Source: a bacterium
GTDB lineage: Bacteria > Spirochaetota > UBA4802 > UBA5550
Assembly (NCBI GenBank): GCA_024224995.1
Contig: JAAENB010000447.1
Coordinates: forward strand, 1 to 11,108
Length of the DNA: 11,108 nt
Direction: 5' to 3'
In this document: positions 1 to 5,649 of the stretch, piece by piece
How the letters are laid out: each line of letters opens with the position of its first letter
How positions within the stretch are numbered: position 1 is the first letter of the stretch
Notes under the pieces: generated by a model
Database searches by the model: none
What the model was told of the DNA's origin: nothing
What the model saw: the letters and a program-made list of their open reading frames with translations, nothing else
Position numbers and translations under genes: made by a program

Positions 1-23
1 AAATAGTATTGCGATCTGCATCT

Positions 24-109
24 GGCCTGGAAGTATCCCTCTTCTAAATGTGAGGACTGTTTGAGCGGAGCGAGTTCCGCAGCATTTAGAAGAGGGATGC
101 TTCCAGGCC
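24..109. repeat. Long inverted repeat (27-nt arms, 32-nt loop)
   Basis: Bases 24-50 and 83-109 are reverse complements over 27 nt with a single mismatch. The loop (51-82) carries its own 5-bp hairpin, 65-69 with 76-80. No T-run follows on either strand, so it does not look like a simple intrinsic terminator. It lies upstream of the transporter promoter. It could be a mobile palindromic element, a processed structured RNA, or the 3' end of a transcript entering from outside the window. The pairing is directly visible; the function is unknown. Confidence 0.75.
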
Positions 110-184
110 CGCTCACTTGCACAATTTAGTTTCTTGAGAGAGGAAACAAAGGAAAAGTTCATTATCACCCTGATAAATAACAAA

Positions 185-213
185 TTGACAGCTCTTTGGC
201 GGTTGTGAATAAT
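185..213 (+). promoter_or_regulatory. Sigma70-like promoter of the DMT transporter gene
   Basis: A perfect TTGACA (185-190) is separated by 17 nt from AATAAT (208-213), a close match to the -10 consensus. Transcription would begin near 219-221, only a few bases before the ATG at 223. The transporter mRNA would then be leaderless or nearly so. No clear Shine-Dalgarno sequence is present before this ATG, which is consistent with that. Confidence 0.5.
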
Positions 214-222
214 TGCAGTTAT

Positions 223-1116
223 ATGAGCTGGATATTGTTAAGTTTAAACGCGGCCCTTTTTTACGCCCTGCGGTTTGTATTGGTAAAGAAATATCTTTCC
301 GGGGTAAATACCTATTTGCTGGCCTTTACCGCGCGCTTATTCAGCTTTTTATTTTTGCTGCCAATGGTCTTTTTTTTCGAGGTAAGGGCAGTGGACTCAT
401 TGCTCTTCTGGCAGATGATCCTGGTAACTTCACTCTTTACGGCGCTGGCGTCAATTATGCAGCTTACTGCCATAAAGAAATACGACCTTTCTTCTTCAGT
501 CCCTTTTTTATCCTTTGTGCCCCTGTTTATGATGGGCAGTGTTTTTCTCATCTTTGAAGAGATGCCCCGCAGCGATACGCTCTGGGGAATACTTCTGCTC
601 ACTGTTGGGGCCTATATATTAAACCTTACCCGGAAAGCGACATTTCTCACGCCAATACCGGAACTGTTCAAGAACCGGGGAGGGCTGCTTTTTTTAGGAG
701 TAGCTTTTATTTACGGGTTCACAACAACCCTGGACAGGGTGGCTATTGACACTGCGGGATCGGGCGGGTTTACCTATTCACTGTTCTGGAACCTTTTTTC
801 GGTCTTTATATTCGCGCCCATCTTTTTGAACAGGAAACAGCGGCCGGTCTACGCGAAACAGCTAAAGCAAAAATTCGGATTTTTGGCACTCCAGGGATTT
901 TGTACCATGGCAGCGTTTTACTCCCAGATGATGGCAGTGGAATTCGCAAAAGACGTAATGGCCAATGTGGTCTATGTAAAAGCGCTCACCCTGCTGCAGC
1001 TCTTCATTGGAGTGATACTGGGAATTGTTATATTTAAGGAAGAAAACGCGTTTTTTCGCGTAATTGGAGCCTTATTTATGCTTATTGGGGCAGTGCTCCT
1101 TATTATTTTAGTCTGA
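223..1116 (+). CDS. EamA/DMT-family membrane transporter
   Basis: The 297-residue product is almost entirely hydrophobic. It has about ten predicted membrane segments in two halves separated near residues 140-150 (LTRKATFLTPIPELFKNRGG), as in the drug/metabolite transporter superfamily. Family-like features include the opening SLNAALFYALRFVLVKKYL, a second-half start LGVAFIYGFTTTLDRVAID, and a final helix ending VIGALFMLIGAVLLIILV. The likely role is inner-membrane export or uptake of a small metabolite; the substrate cannot be read from sequence. An in-frame TTG at 196 would add nine residues. I prefer the ATG at 223 because the product then begins at the first helix and the TTG lies inside the predicted promoter spacer. 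It is transcribed alone, away from the retron operon. Confidence 0.85.
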   Translation: MSWILLSLNAALFYALRFVLVKKYLSGVNTYLLAFTARLFSFLFLLPMVFFFEVRAVDSLLFWQMILVTSLFTALASIMQLTAIKKYDLSSSVPFLSFVPLFMMGSVFLIFEEMPRSDTLWGILLLTVGAYILNLTRKATFLTPIPELFKNRGGLLFLGVAFIYGFTTTLDRVAIDTAGSGGFTYSLFWNLFSVFIFAPIFLNRKQRPVYAKQLKQKFGFLALQGFCTMAAFYSQMMAVEFAKDVMANVVYVKALTLLQLFIGVILGIVIFKEENAFFRVIGALFMLIGAVLLIILV

Positions 1117-1152
1117 TATTTTTCCCGGAAAGGGTAAATATTTAAAAAAAAG

Positions 1153-1166
1153 GTTGTTTGTGCAAC
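1153..1166. promoter_or_regulatory. Operator-like element, upstream copy
   Basis: GTTGTTTGTGCAAC is an imperfect dyad of the form GTTGT-N4-GCAAC. It lies just upstream of the -35 box of the promoter at 1174-1202. A near-identical dyad lies downstream of the -10 box with its centre 61 bp away. Paired sites around a promoter suggest a dimeric regulator, possibly TetR- or MarR-like. No regulator gene is present in this window. Confidence 0.5.
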
Positions 1167-1173
1167 TTTTTGC

Positions 1174-1202
1174 TTGACGATCCGGTTTTTTCTCTGTATA
1201 TT
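1174..1202 (+). promoter_or_regulatory. Sigma70-like promoter of the small membrane protein gene
   Basis: TTGACG (1174-1179) and TATATT (1197-1202) are separated by 17 nt. Transcription would start near 1209, giving a leader of about 50 nt to the ATG at 1258. Operator-like dyads sit on both sides, one upstream of -35 and one in the start-site region, so the promoter is probably repressible. Confidence 0.65.
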
Positions 1203-1213
1203 ATGAATAATTG

Positions 1214-1227
1214 GTTGTTCGGACAAC
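1214..1227. promoter_or_regulatory. Operator-like element, promoter-proximal copy
   Basis: GTTGTTCGGACAAC is a perfect 5-bp dyad (GTTGT/ACAAC) with a 4-bp centre. It shares the outer GTTGTT and CAAC bases with the copy at 1153-1166. It overlaps the expected early transcribed region, where a bound repressor would block initiation or clearance. Confidence 0.55.
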
Positions 1228-1257
1228 TAAAGTATTAGAAAACTAAAGGAGAAAACA

Positions 1258-1668
1258 ATGTTGATAAAAATTGGTAAAACAGCCCTGCTTGTTATAATGA
1301 TCTTAATGGGATTGCTGTTCATCAGCAATATTTATGTTCTGGGAAACGTGGAAGCCGCTATTGAAATGCACGACGACCTGGCGCCGACCGCTAGCGCCTT
1401 TATGGTTAATACCAAAGTGCTGATTTGTTTCGTGGTTGGCATTCTCTATGTCCTTTCGGCCTACGGCATTATCCGTAAAAAGTACAGCCTTGCTCTTGCC
1501 GGTATAATCGGCTTTATCCTTTTTGACGGTTTCTATATTGTTCAACTTGTTATGTGGGCAGGGATTCATCCGCGTATGTGGATAGACTTTAGTATCTTTG
1601 GCGGGTTAAGTCTTCTTTTTGGGGTCTTTTCCTGGTATCACTGGAAAAACAGGCTCATTACCGCGTGA
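1258..1668 (+). CDS. Small four-helix integral membrane protein, unknown function
   Basis: The 136-residue product has four predicted membrane segments, at about residues 5-30, 50-70, 78-100 and 108-130. The first could also act as a signal anchor. I do not recognise a named family; the layout resembles small DoxX-like or DUF-type membrane proteins, but no diagnostic motif supports either. The start is well supported by AAGGAG at 1246-1251, six bases before the ATG. It has its own promoter with two flanking operator-like dyads, so expression is probably inducible. It converges with the retron reverse transcriptase gene, with 13 nt between stop codons. Its last codons overlap the hairpin that probably terminates the retron operon. 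Confidence 0.8.
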   Translation: MLIKIGKTALLVIMILMGLLFISNIYVLGNVEAAIEMHDDLAPTASAFMVNTKVLICFVVGILYVLSAYGIIRKKYSLALAGIIGFILFDGFYIVQLVMWAGIHPRMWIDFSIFGGLSLLFGVFSWYHWKNRLITA

Positions 1669-1671
1669 GCC
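1645..1671 (-). terminator. Probable terminator of the retron operon
   Basis: GGCTCA (1652-1657) pairs with TGAGCC (1666-1671) across an 8-nt loop. Read on the minus strand, the hairpin is followed by TGTTTTTCC, a short U-run. It lies 11 nt beyond the RT stop codon (1682-1684) and inside the last codons of the convergent plus-strand gene. The 6-bp stem makes it a modest terminator. No T-run follows on the plus strand. Confidence 0.5.
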
Positions 1672-1681
1672 CGGGAACCTG

Positions 1682-3094
1682 TTATTGGGAGCCGAACTTT
1701 TCAAGTATCTTTTTGACCCTGCTTGTTAGTTCCGCTCCTTTTTCCGGGTTTACCATTGCTACGAAGTTGGCAAACCCCTTAATGGACTCAAAAATATTGT
1801 CCGATGCTCCCCACTTCTTTCCCTGGGGCCCGTCTTTTTCAATCTGGAACAGAAGCGCGCGGAAATTCTTCAGCTGCTTCCGGGAAACATTCAGTTTTTC
1901 ATTAACCGTAATCCCCGTAACTTCCTGCCTTCGCGACTTGCGTAAAATCCTGGTCTTTTCCGGGTGCACCACAAAGCCCTCGCGGCTTACAATATAGTCT
2001 GCCTGCCGGAGTAAACTGCCGGGATTGCAGCCCGGGTCTGACGCGTTTTTTATGGAAAAGGTCAGATCATCGGCGTAGCGGGTATAGCACGCGTTATGCT
2101 TTTCCGCGAGGCGGGCCAGGTTTTTATCGAGCCGCCTGGAGATAATATTGCTGATAGTTGGACTTGTGGGCGCGCCTTGCGGAAGGTGCCGCCTTCCCAG
2201 GGAAACAAAATAGCGCTTCCCGTCCATTTCCACCTCTTCGATTTCCGGCTCCGTACAGAGCAGGGCAAGAATGGTGGCGATTGCTTCGGAATATCCAAAG
2301 GAAGAAAAGACTCCCTTCACCCGTTTATATGTTATGGTGGGGAAAAAATCCTTCAGGTCCATGTTAATTACAATATCATTACCCAGGTGAGGACGGGCAT
2401 TGCTTACTATGGAGCGGGTAGGGCAAAATCCATGAGCTGCATCATGGAGTGATATCTTTTCAAGAATTTCACTGAGTACCCGGTATTGTACGGTTTTGAG
2501 TTTCGGCATTGGGGCTGAAATGAGCCTCTGTCCGCCCGATTTTTTTGGAATGGTAAACCGTACATAATGAGACGTGGTGGAGACATCCCTTGAAAAGGCA
2601 AGGAAGCGCAGAGTGCCCACAGTGAGTTCAAAGGCTTCGGCAAGCTGTGCCGCGGTTTCATAAACCGGCAGACCCAGCTGCTTCAGTTTCGCGGAATCGG
2701 TCTCAAGATTGTTCAGCCCGCCCGATTTTTCCGAACCAATAAAGATAATCTCGGTCTCTTTTTGTTTTTCCCATGCTTCGGCCCGCTCTTCCCGTTCACG
2801 GATGCGGCGTTCTTTATTTTCTTTTTGCCGGATTTTCGACTCTTCCATTCGCCGCTTGCGGTATTCTTTCTTAAAAGCCTCTTCATTTTGCATGCGGACG
2901 TTTTCGGTCCGCAGAGTCCGCAATTCACGTTCAAGCTCTTCCCGCCGCGCTATTTCGTCCGGAGGCCCCTGGGGCAGGGGAACGCCTTTTTCCCAGAATC
3001 CCAGGCGCACCATCTCTTCAAGGATCACTTCATCTTTAGATGATTTCCTGATTCGTTCGTAGAGTTCGTCTCTTGATTTGGGTTGACTGCTCAT
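1682..3094 (-). CDS. ret: Retron reverse transcriptase with N-terminal coiled-coil extension
   Basis: The 470-residue enzyme would copy the adjacent msr-msd RNA into branched msDNA. Residues 1-45 are a short helical region, and about 45-115 form a highly charged E/R/K-rich coiled coil. The RT domain spans about 140-465. Visible hallmarks are the retron-specific NAxxH (NARPH, 232-236), catalytic D246 in MDLKDFFP, LPQGAPTSP (304-312), YADD (340-343; D342 and D343 catalytic) and the retron VTG triplet (392-394). NAxxH plus VTG separates it from group II intron and DGR RTs; no maturase or HNH domain follows. At 470 aa it is longer than compact retron RTs of about 320 aa and nearer to long myxobacterial-type ones. 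The start has only a weak GGAA (3102-3105), seven bases before the ATG. It is the last gene of the WGR-SWIM-ncRNA-RT operon. Confidence 0.93.
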   Translation of the reverse strand: MSSQPKSRDELYERIRKSSKDEVILEEMVRLGFWEKGVPLPQGPPDEIARREELERELRTLRTENVRMQNEEAFKKEYRKRRMEESKIRQKENKERRIREREERAEAWEKQKETEIIFIGSEKSGGLNNLETDSAKLKQLGLPVYETAAQLAEAFELTVGTLRFLAFSRDVSTTSHYVRFTIPKKSGGQRLISAPMPKLKTVQYRVLSEILEKISLHDAAHGFCPTRSIVSNARPHLGNDIVINMDLKDFFPTITYKRVKGVFSSFGYSEAIATILALLCTEPEIEEVEMDGKRYFVSLGRRHLPQGAPTSPTISNIISRRLDKNLARLAEKHNACYTRYADDLTFSIKNASDPGCNPGSLLRQADYIVSREGFVVHPEKTRILRKSRRQEVTGITVNEKLNVSRKQLKNFRALLFQIEKDGPQGKKWGASDNIFESIKGFANFVAMVNPEKGAELTSRVKKILEKFGSQ

Positions 3095-3161
3095 TGTTAT
3101 ATTCCGGGTTTAAATTTGTGGACGCAGCTGGTAAGCACGGGTGTATATCGCTTGTGCTTTG

Positions 3162-3266
3162 GGGGAGCAGTGGTATTCCTCCTCCACCCCGTTGATTATA
3201 CGTCCTGTATAACACCGGGGCGTCGGCTTCCGTGCCTCCTGTTCCGGAGGAATACCACTGCTCCCC
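3162..3266 (-). repeat. Long perfect hairpin between the retron RNA and the RT gene
   Basis: Bases 3162-3182 and 3246-3266 are perfect 21-nt reverse complements enclosing a 63-nt loop. The loop can fold further: TTATAC pairs with GTATAA around GTCCT, flanked by CCCCG/CGGGG. It lies in the transcribed leader of the RT gene, 68 nt before its ATG. I found no convincing a1/a2-type flanking pair around it, so I do not call it a second msr-msd. It could attenuate RT expression, protect the 3' end of the ncRNA, or be an extra template. Confidence 0.8.
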
Positions 3267-3338
3267 GATGCCTTTAATAAGCTAATTCTTTCCGCACCAT
3301 TATGATGTGGGTATAACGCGTTTGTTCTCATTTAATAA

Positions 3339-3354
3339 AGCAGAACGACAGGGG
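3339..3354 (-). repeat. Retron a2 arm
   Basis: Read on the minus strand, CCCCTGTCGTTCTGCT pairs with the a1 arm at 3547-3562 over 16 bp, 15 Watson-Crick and one G-U. It closes the 3' side of the retron RNA and would place the branching G next to the start of the copied template. Confidence 0.8.
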
Positions 3355-3393
3355 ATACCTTCGAGAATCTCAGGACCGGGCTACTCAACTCAA

Positions 3394-3466
3394 GCCGGTG
3401 GACGTTACTGTTGTACATTTAGTACACGGTACTCAAACCGAAATTGCAACAGTAACGTCCACCGGC
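3394..3466 (-). other. msd hairpin (template for msDNA)
   Basis: Bases 3394-3413 and 3447-3466 are perfect 20-nt reverse complements with a 33-nt loop. The loop contains a further CGGT/ACCG mini-stem. A long near-perfect stem inside the a1/a2 pair is the defining feature of an msd. The resulting single-stranded DNA would fold into the same hairpin. Confidence 0.82.
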
Positions 3467-3546
3467 ATAGTAAAGAGGAGACCGGTGAAGCATGAATAAT
3501 CGTATCGCATGGACGGCGATCCACCGCCCGGGTTGCAAGGAGAATC

Positions 3547-3562
3547 CCCCTGCCGTTCTGCT
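3547..3562 (-). repeat. Retron a1 arm
   Basis: Read on the minus strand, AGCAGAACGGCAGGGG is complementary to a2 (3339-3354). It begins about 10 nt after the predicted transcription start of the promoter at 3580-3609 and is followed directly by G, the expected branch residue. Confidence 0.8.
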
Positions 3563-3579
3563 AATTACTTCTTACAATG

Positions 3580-3609
3580 TATATAAATTACAACAAACTC
3601 CTTTGTCAA
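3580..3609 (-). promoter_or_regulatory. Promoter of the retron ncRNA and RT gene
   Basis: On the minus strand TTGACA (3609-3604) and TATATA (3585-3580) are separated by 18 nt; a 17-nt alternative gives TTATAT. Transcription would start near 3573, about 10 nt upstream of a1. This placement independently supports the ncRNA assignment. It allows the ncRNA and RT to be made without the two upstream accessory genes. Confidence 0.65.
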
Positions 3610-3629
3610 GATATTTTTATAGACCAGGG

Positions 3630-3722
3630 GAGTTTGAAGTTTCAAGTTTGATGTTTGAAGTTAAGAAAAAAAGAACTCCCCCTTCTTTTAACTTCAAACT
3701 TGCAACTTCAAACTTCAAACTC
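3630..3722. repeat. Inverted heptanucleotide tandem repeats
   Basis: The left arm (3630-3664) and right arm (3688-3722) are 35-nt reverse complements with four mismatches and a 23-nt loop. Each arm is itself a 7-bp periodic array: variants of AGTTTGA from 3631 to 3665 and of ACTTCAA from 3691 to 3725. It begins within a few bases of the SWIM gene stop codon and ends 20 nt before the -35 box of the ncRNA promoter. No clean T-run follows, so terminator function is uncertain. Confidence 0.8.
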
Positions 3723-3726
3723 TCAT

Positions 3727-5649
3727 CTACAACCCGCAATGCGGGCAAAACCGGTCATCTTTCGGCATCAACTTACTACACCCCGGACACGCCTTATATT
3801 CCCCCATATTTTTTCCGCAGGAACAGCAGAATTTGGATTCAGGGAGATTTTCCGCGCTGCATTCTTTGCAGTATATCCGGTCTCCACGGGCCTTTAAGGC
3901 GCGCCTGGCTTTTCTTTCATTCTTCTTCCTTTTTTCTTTTTGGGTTTTCGTTTCCTTTTCGCCGCTGTCCGCTTGTTCGCGCGGTTTCATGGGAATTGGT
4001 TTGTTTTCGGCTTTTTGCCTGGCAAAGAACATTCGCAGGGCAAGCATATGCTCGCATGGGCCTTTATATAATTTGTTCCGGATATACCAGCTGCATGAAC
4101 ATTCTCCCTGGGCCAGGCGTTCATCCGCGTCAATGACCATTGTTGGCGTGACGGACTTGTTGTTTCCCTGTACGGTCCCGTTCAGGTGAAGAGCCCCTCC
4201 GGTGTCCCGCTGAGCCGAAACTATGGTTACGGCATTCTGCTTTAAAAAGCGTGCTGCCGCTTCTTCACGGGGATTGGCAAAGCGGAGCTGGTCAAGGGGG
4301 AGGGGATCAAGGGTCAGTTCCCGTACCCGGTAAACTCCTTCGCCCAGGTCGTATATTGCCCTGCCTGCCTGGGCATAGGCGCTTAAAGCTCCCAGCACTA
4401 CAGTCCGGTCCAGCTTAATCCGGGACGCAAGGGAATCGGTTTTCTCATACCAGTTTTCTTTTAAAGCACTAAAAACCGTTTGCTTTGTCATATCATCAAC
4501 ATCGGCGCGTGGGGCCATAAGGTCAAAGTTGCCGGCCTGGGACCAGTCATTGGCTGTCCAGCCCGAAAGTCCCAGGGTGAATTTCATATCGCCTAGATCT
4601 GCCACAAAAAAAGAGGGCATTCCCGTTCCCAGGAGATGAACCGTAAATGATTTGGCAATGGGAATAAGCCGTTCAAGGATATGGAGTCGGCGCCGTCCCC
4701 AGAGCCGTATCTCTTCTTCCGTATCGCCGGGGTATATGGACCGGGTACATTCTATTACATGGTTCCAGGGCTCCGCGATTATCCGTACCGGGGCTCCCGG
4801 TTTTAATTGGAACCGTAATGAACGGGGGCCGTGCATCTCTTTCTGCCTTCGTAGTACAAAGCAGAGATTGTGAATGTCCATTGGATGGAGGGTAAAACTT
4901 TTCATGGGCATGCACATGGCTGAGTTGACCTGTAAAAAACCCCGTACCCAGCTGTCGGGCAGGTCTATTTTTACTTCTTTGTACGATTCTTCATTTGTTG
5001 TCTGCACTTCAAAGCCCGAAGGATCGATGTTGAAATCGGTCTTTTTATAGGTCCGGATCTTCTGGAATTCATTGTAGAGATCCGTGGAATAATCTACATT
5101 TGTTGTGCCGCAGGCATGCTCCCCGATGTTTTGAAATACTTCGTAATTGGCACTGAGCCTGCCGTAGCTCGATTCATCCTGGCTAAAACACTCAAAAAAG
5201 ACCTGGTCCGGGTGTACCGTGATTACAGGGTCAAATACAAACCAGGCATTGTAATCCCATCGGTATAAATACTTATAATATTTTTCTCTTTTTTGATAAT
5301 AGGGCCGCATATAATTATACAGCTTATTGTTGAGATTGTGCAGCTCTTTTGAATAGACTTCTATTTGCTTTTGTATTTCTTTTTGGGGTATCTCTACCTG
5401 CCCCCACATCTCCTCTTCCTGTTTGGCTGCCCAGGCCAGGTACTCGGTCTTGTCCCGGGGCTGGTACCGCATGTCCGACACCACGACATCATGAAGGGCG
5501 CTGATGGCTTCCCTGAACTCTATTTTTTTCCGCAGCTCGCCGCTAAAATAGGTTGGCTCCCGTTTCAGGTCCGGGGAAAATGAAAGGCCCGTGCCCCCGG
5601 CTGTATTGCTGACGCTGCTGTTCCCGTTATAGGCGTAATTAAATCGCAT
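3727..5649 (-). CDS. Retron-associated winged-helix/SWIM zinc-finger protein with C-terminal zinc ribbons
   Basis: The 640-residue product has a long N-terminal region (1-380) without a motif I recognise. A helix-rich segment with winged-helix character follows at about 390-450 (VFSALKENWYEKTDSLASRI onward). A SWIM zinc finger has C517, C519, C532 and H534 (CxC-x12-CxH). A lysine-rich linker spans 555-590, and two zinc ribbons use C594/C597/C608/C611 and C621/C624/C635/C638. SWIM fingers and zinc ribbons bind nucleic acid or protein, so it probably contacts DNA, RNA or the RT-msDNA complex. No nuclease or other catalytic motif is evident. Its start overlaps the WGR gene end by 11 nt, with GGAGG six bases upstream (5656-5660), indicating translational coupling. 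SWIM plus winged helix matches the accessory protein of type XIII retrons as I recall it. Confidence 0.85.
   Translation of the reverse strand: MRFNYAYNGNSSVSNTAGGTGLSFSPDLKREPTYFSGELRKKIEFREAISALHDVVVSDMRYQPRDKTEYLAWAAKQEEEMWGQVEIPQKEIQKQIEVYSKELHNLNNKLYNYMRPYYQKREKYYKYLYRWDYNAWFVFDPVITVHPDQVFFECFSQDESSYGRLSANYEVFQNIGEHACGTTNVDYSTDLYNEFQKIRTYKKTDFNIDPSGFEVQTTNEESYKEVKIDLPDSWVRGFLQVNSAMCMPMKSFTLHPMDIHNLCFVLRRQKEMHGPRSLRFQLKPGAPVRIIAEPWNHVIECTRSIYPGDTEEEIRLWGRRRLHILERLIPIAKSFTVHLLGTGMPSFFVADLGDMKFTLGLSGWTANDWSQAGNFDLMAPRADVDDMTKQTVFSALKENWYEKTDSLASRIKLDRTVVLGALSAYAQAGRAIYDLGEGVYRVRELTLDPLPLDQLRFANPREEAAARFLKQNAVTIVSAQRDTGGALHLNGTVQGNNKSVTPTMVIDADERLAQGECSCSWYIRNKLYKGPCEHMLALRMFFARQKAENKPIPMKPREQADSGEKETKTQKEKRKKNERKARRALKARGDRIYCKECSAENLPESKFCCSCGKNMGEYKACPGCSKLMPKDDRFCPHCGL

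Larger units (their letters stand above)
3339..3562 (-). ncRNA. Retron msr-msd noncoding RNA
   Basis: This 224-nt RNA has the standard retron order. It comprises a1 (3562-3547), an msr region (about 3546-3470) with short hairpins such as 3515-3518 with 3525-3528, the msd hairpin (3466-3394), and a2 (3354-3339). The a1/a2 stem is 16 bp with one G-U pair. The G complementary to 3546, just after a1, is the natural candidate for the branching guanosine. Copying from the a2 edge past the distal msd arm would give msDNA of roughly 110-120 nt. A promoter (3580-3609) predicts a 5' end about 10 nt before a1. The retron RT gene follows downstream. Boundaries come from pairing alone, and the branch point is inferred. 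Confidence 0.85.

Noticed and set aside
128..140. AGTTTCTTGAGAG at 128-140 repeated exactly at 11096-11108, as possible attachment or duplication sites
   Set aside because: A 13-nt repeat is expected about once by chance in 11 kb, the second copy is cut by the window edge, and there is no integrase or tRNA.
2709..3062. Plus-strand open frame of 117 codons opposite the RT N-terminus
   Set aside because: Its Ser/Arg/Phe-rich composition is the complement of the charged coiled coil; nothing suggests an independent gene.
1682..3094. RT as a group II intron maturase or diversity-generating RT
   Set aside because: The NAxxH and VTG retron signatures are present, no maturase or HNH domain follows, no intron RNA domains V/VI were recognised, and no template/variable repeat pair was seen.
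3162..3266. This hairpin as the msd of the retron instead of 3394-3466
   Set aside because: No a1/a2-like complementary pair was found around it, whereas the other hairpin has a 16-bp pair and a suitably placed promoter. It is kept as a separate unexplained element.
3630..3722. The heptad repeat as a CRISPR array
   Set aside because: The units are 7 bp, contiguous without spacers and inverted; no cas genes are present.
3492..4136. Plus-strand open frame of 214 codons
   Set aside because: It runs through the ncRNA, the heptad repeat and antisense to the SWIM gene, and its predicted protein is a low-complexity shadow without a family signature.
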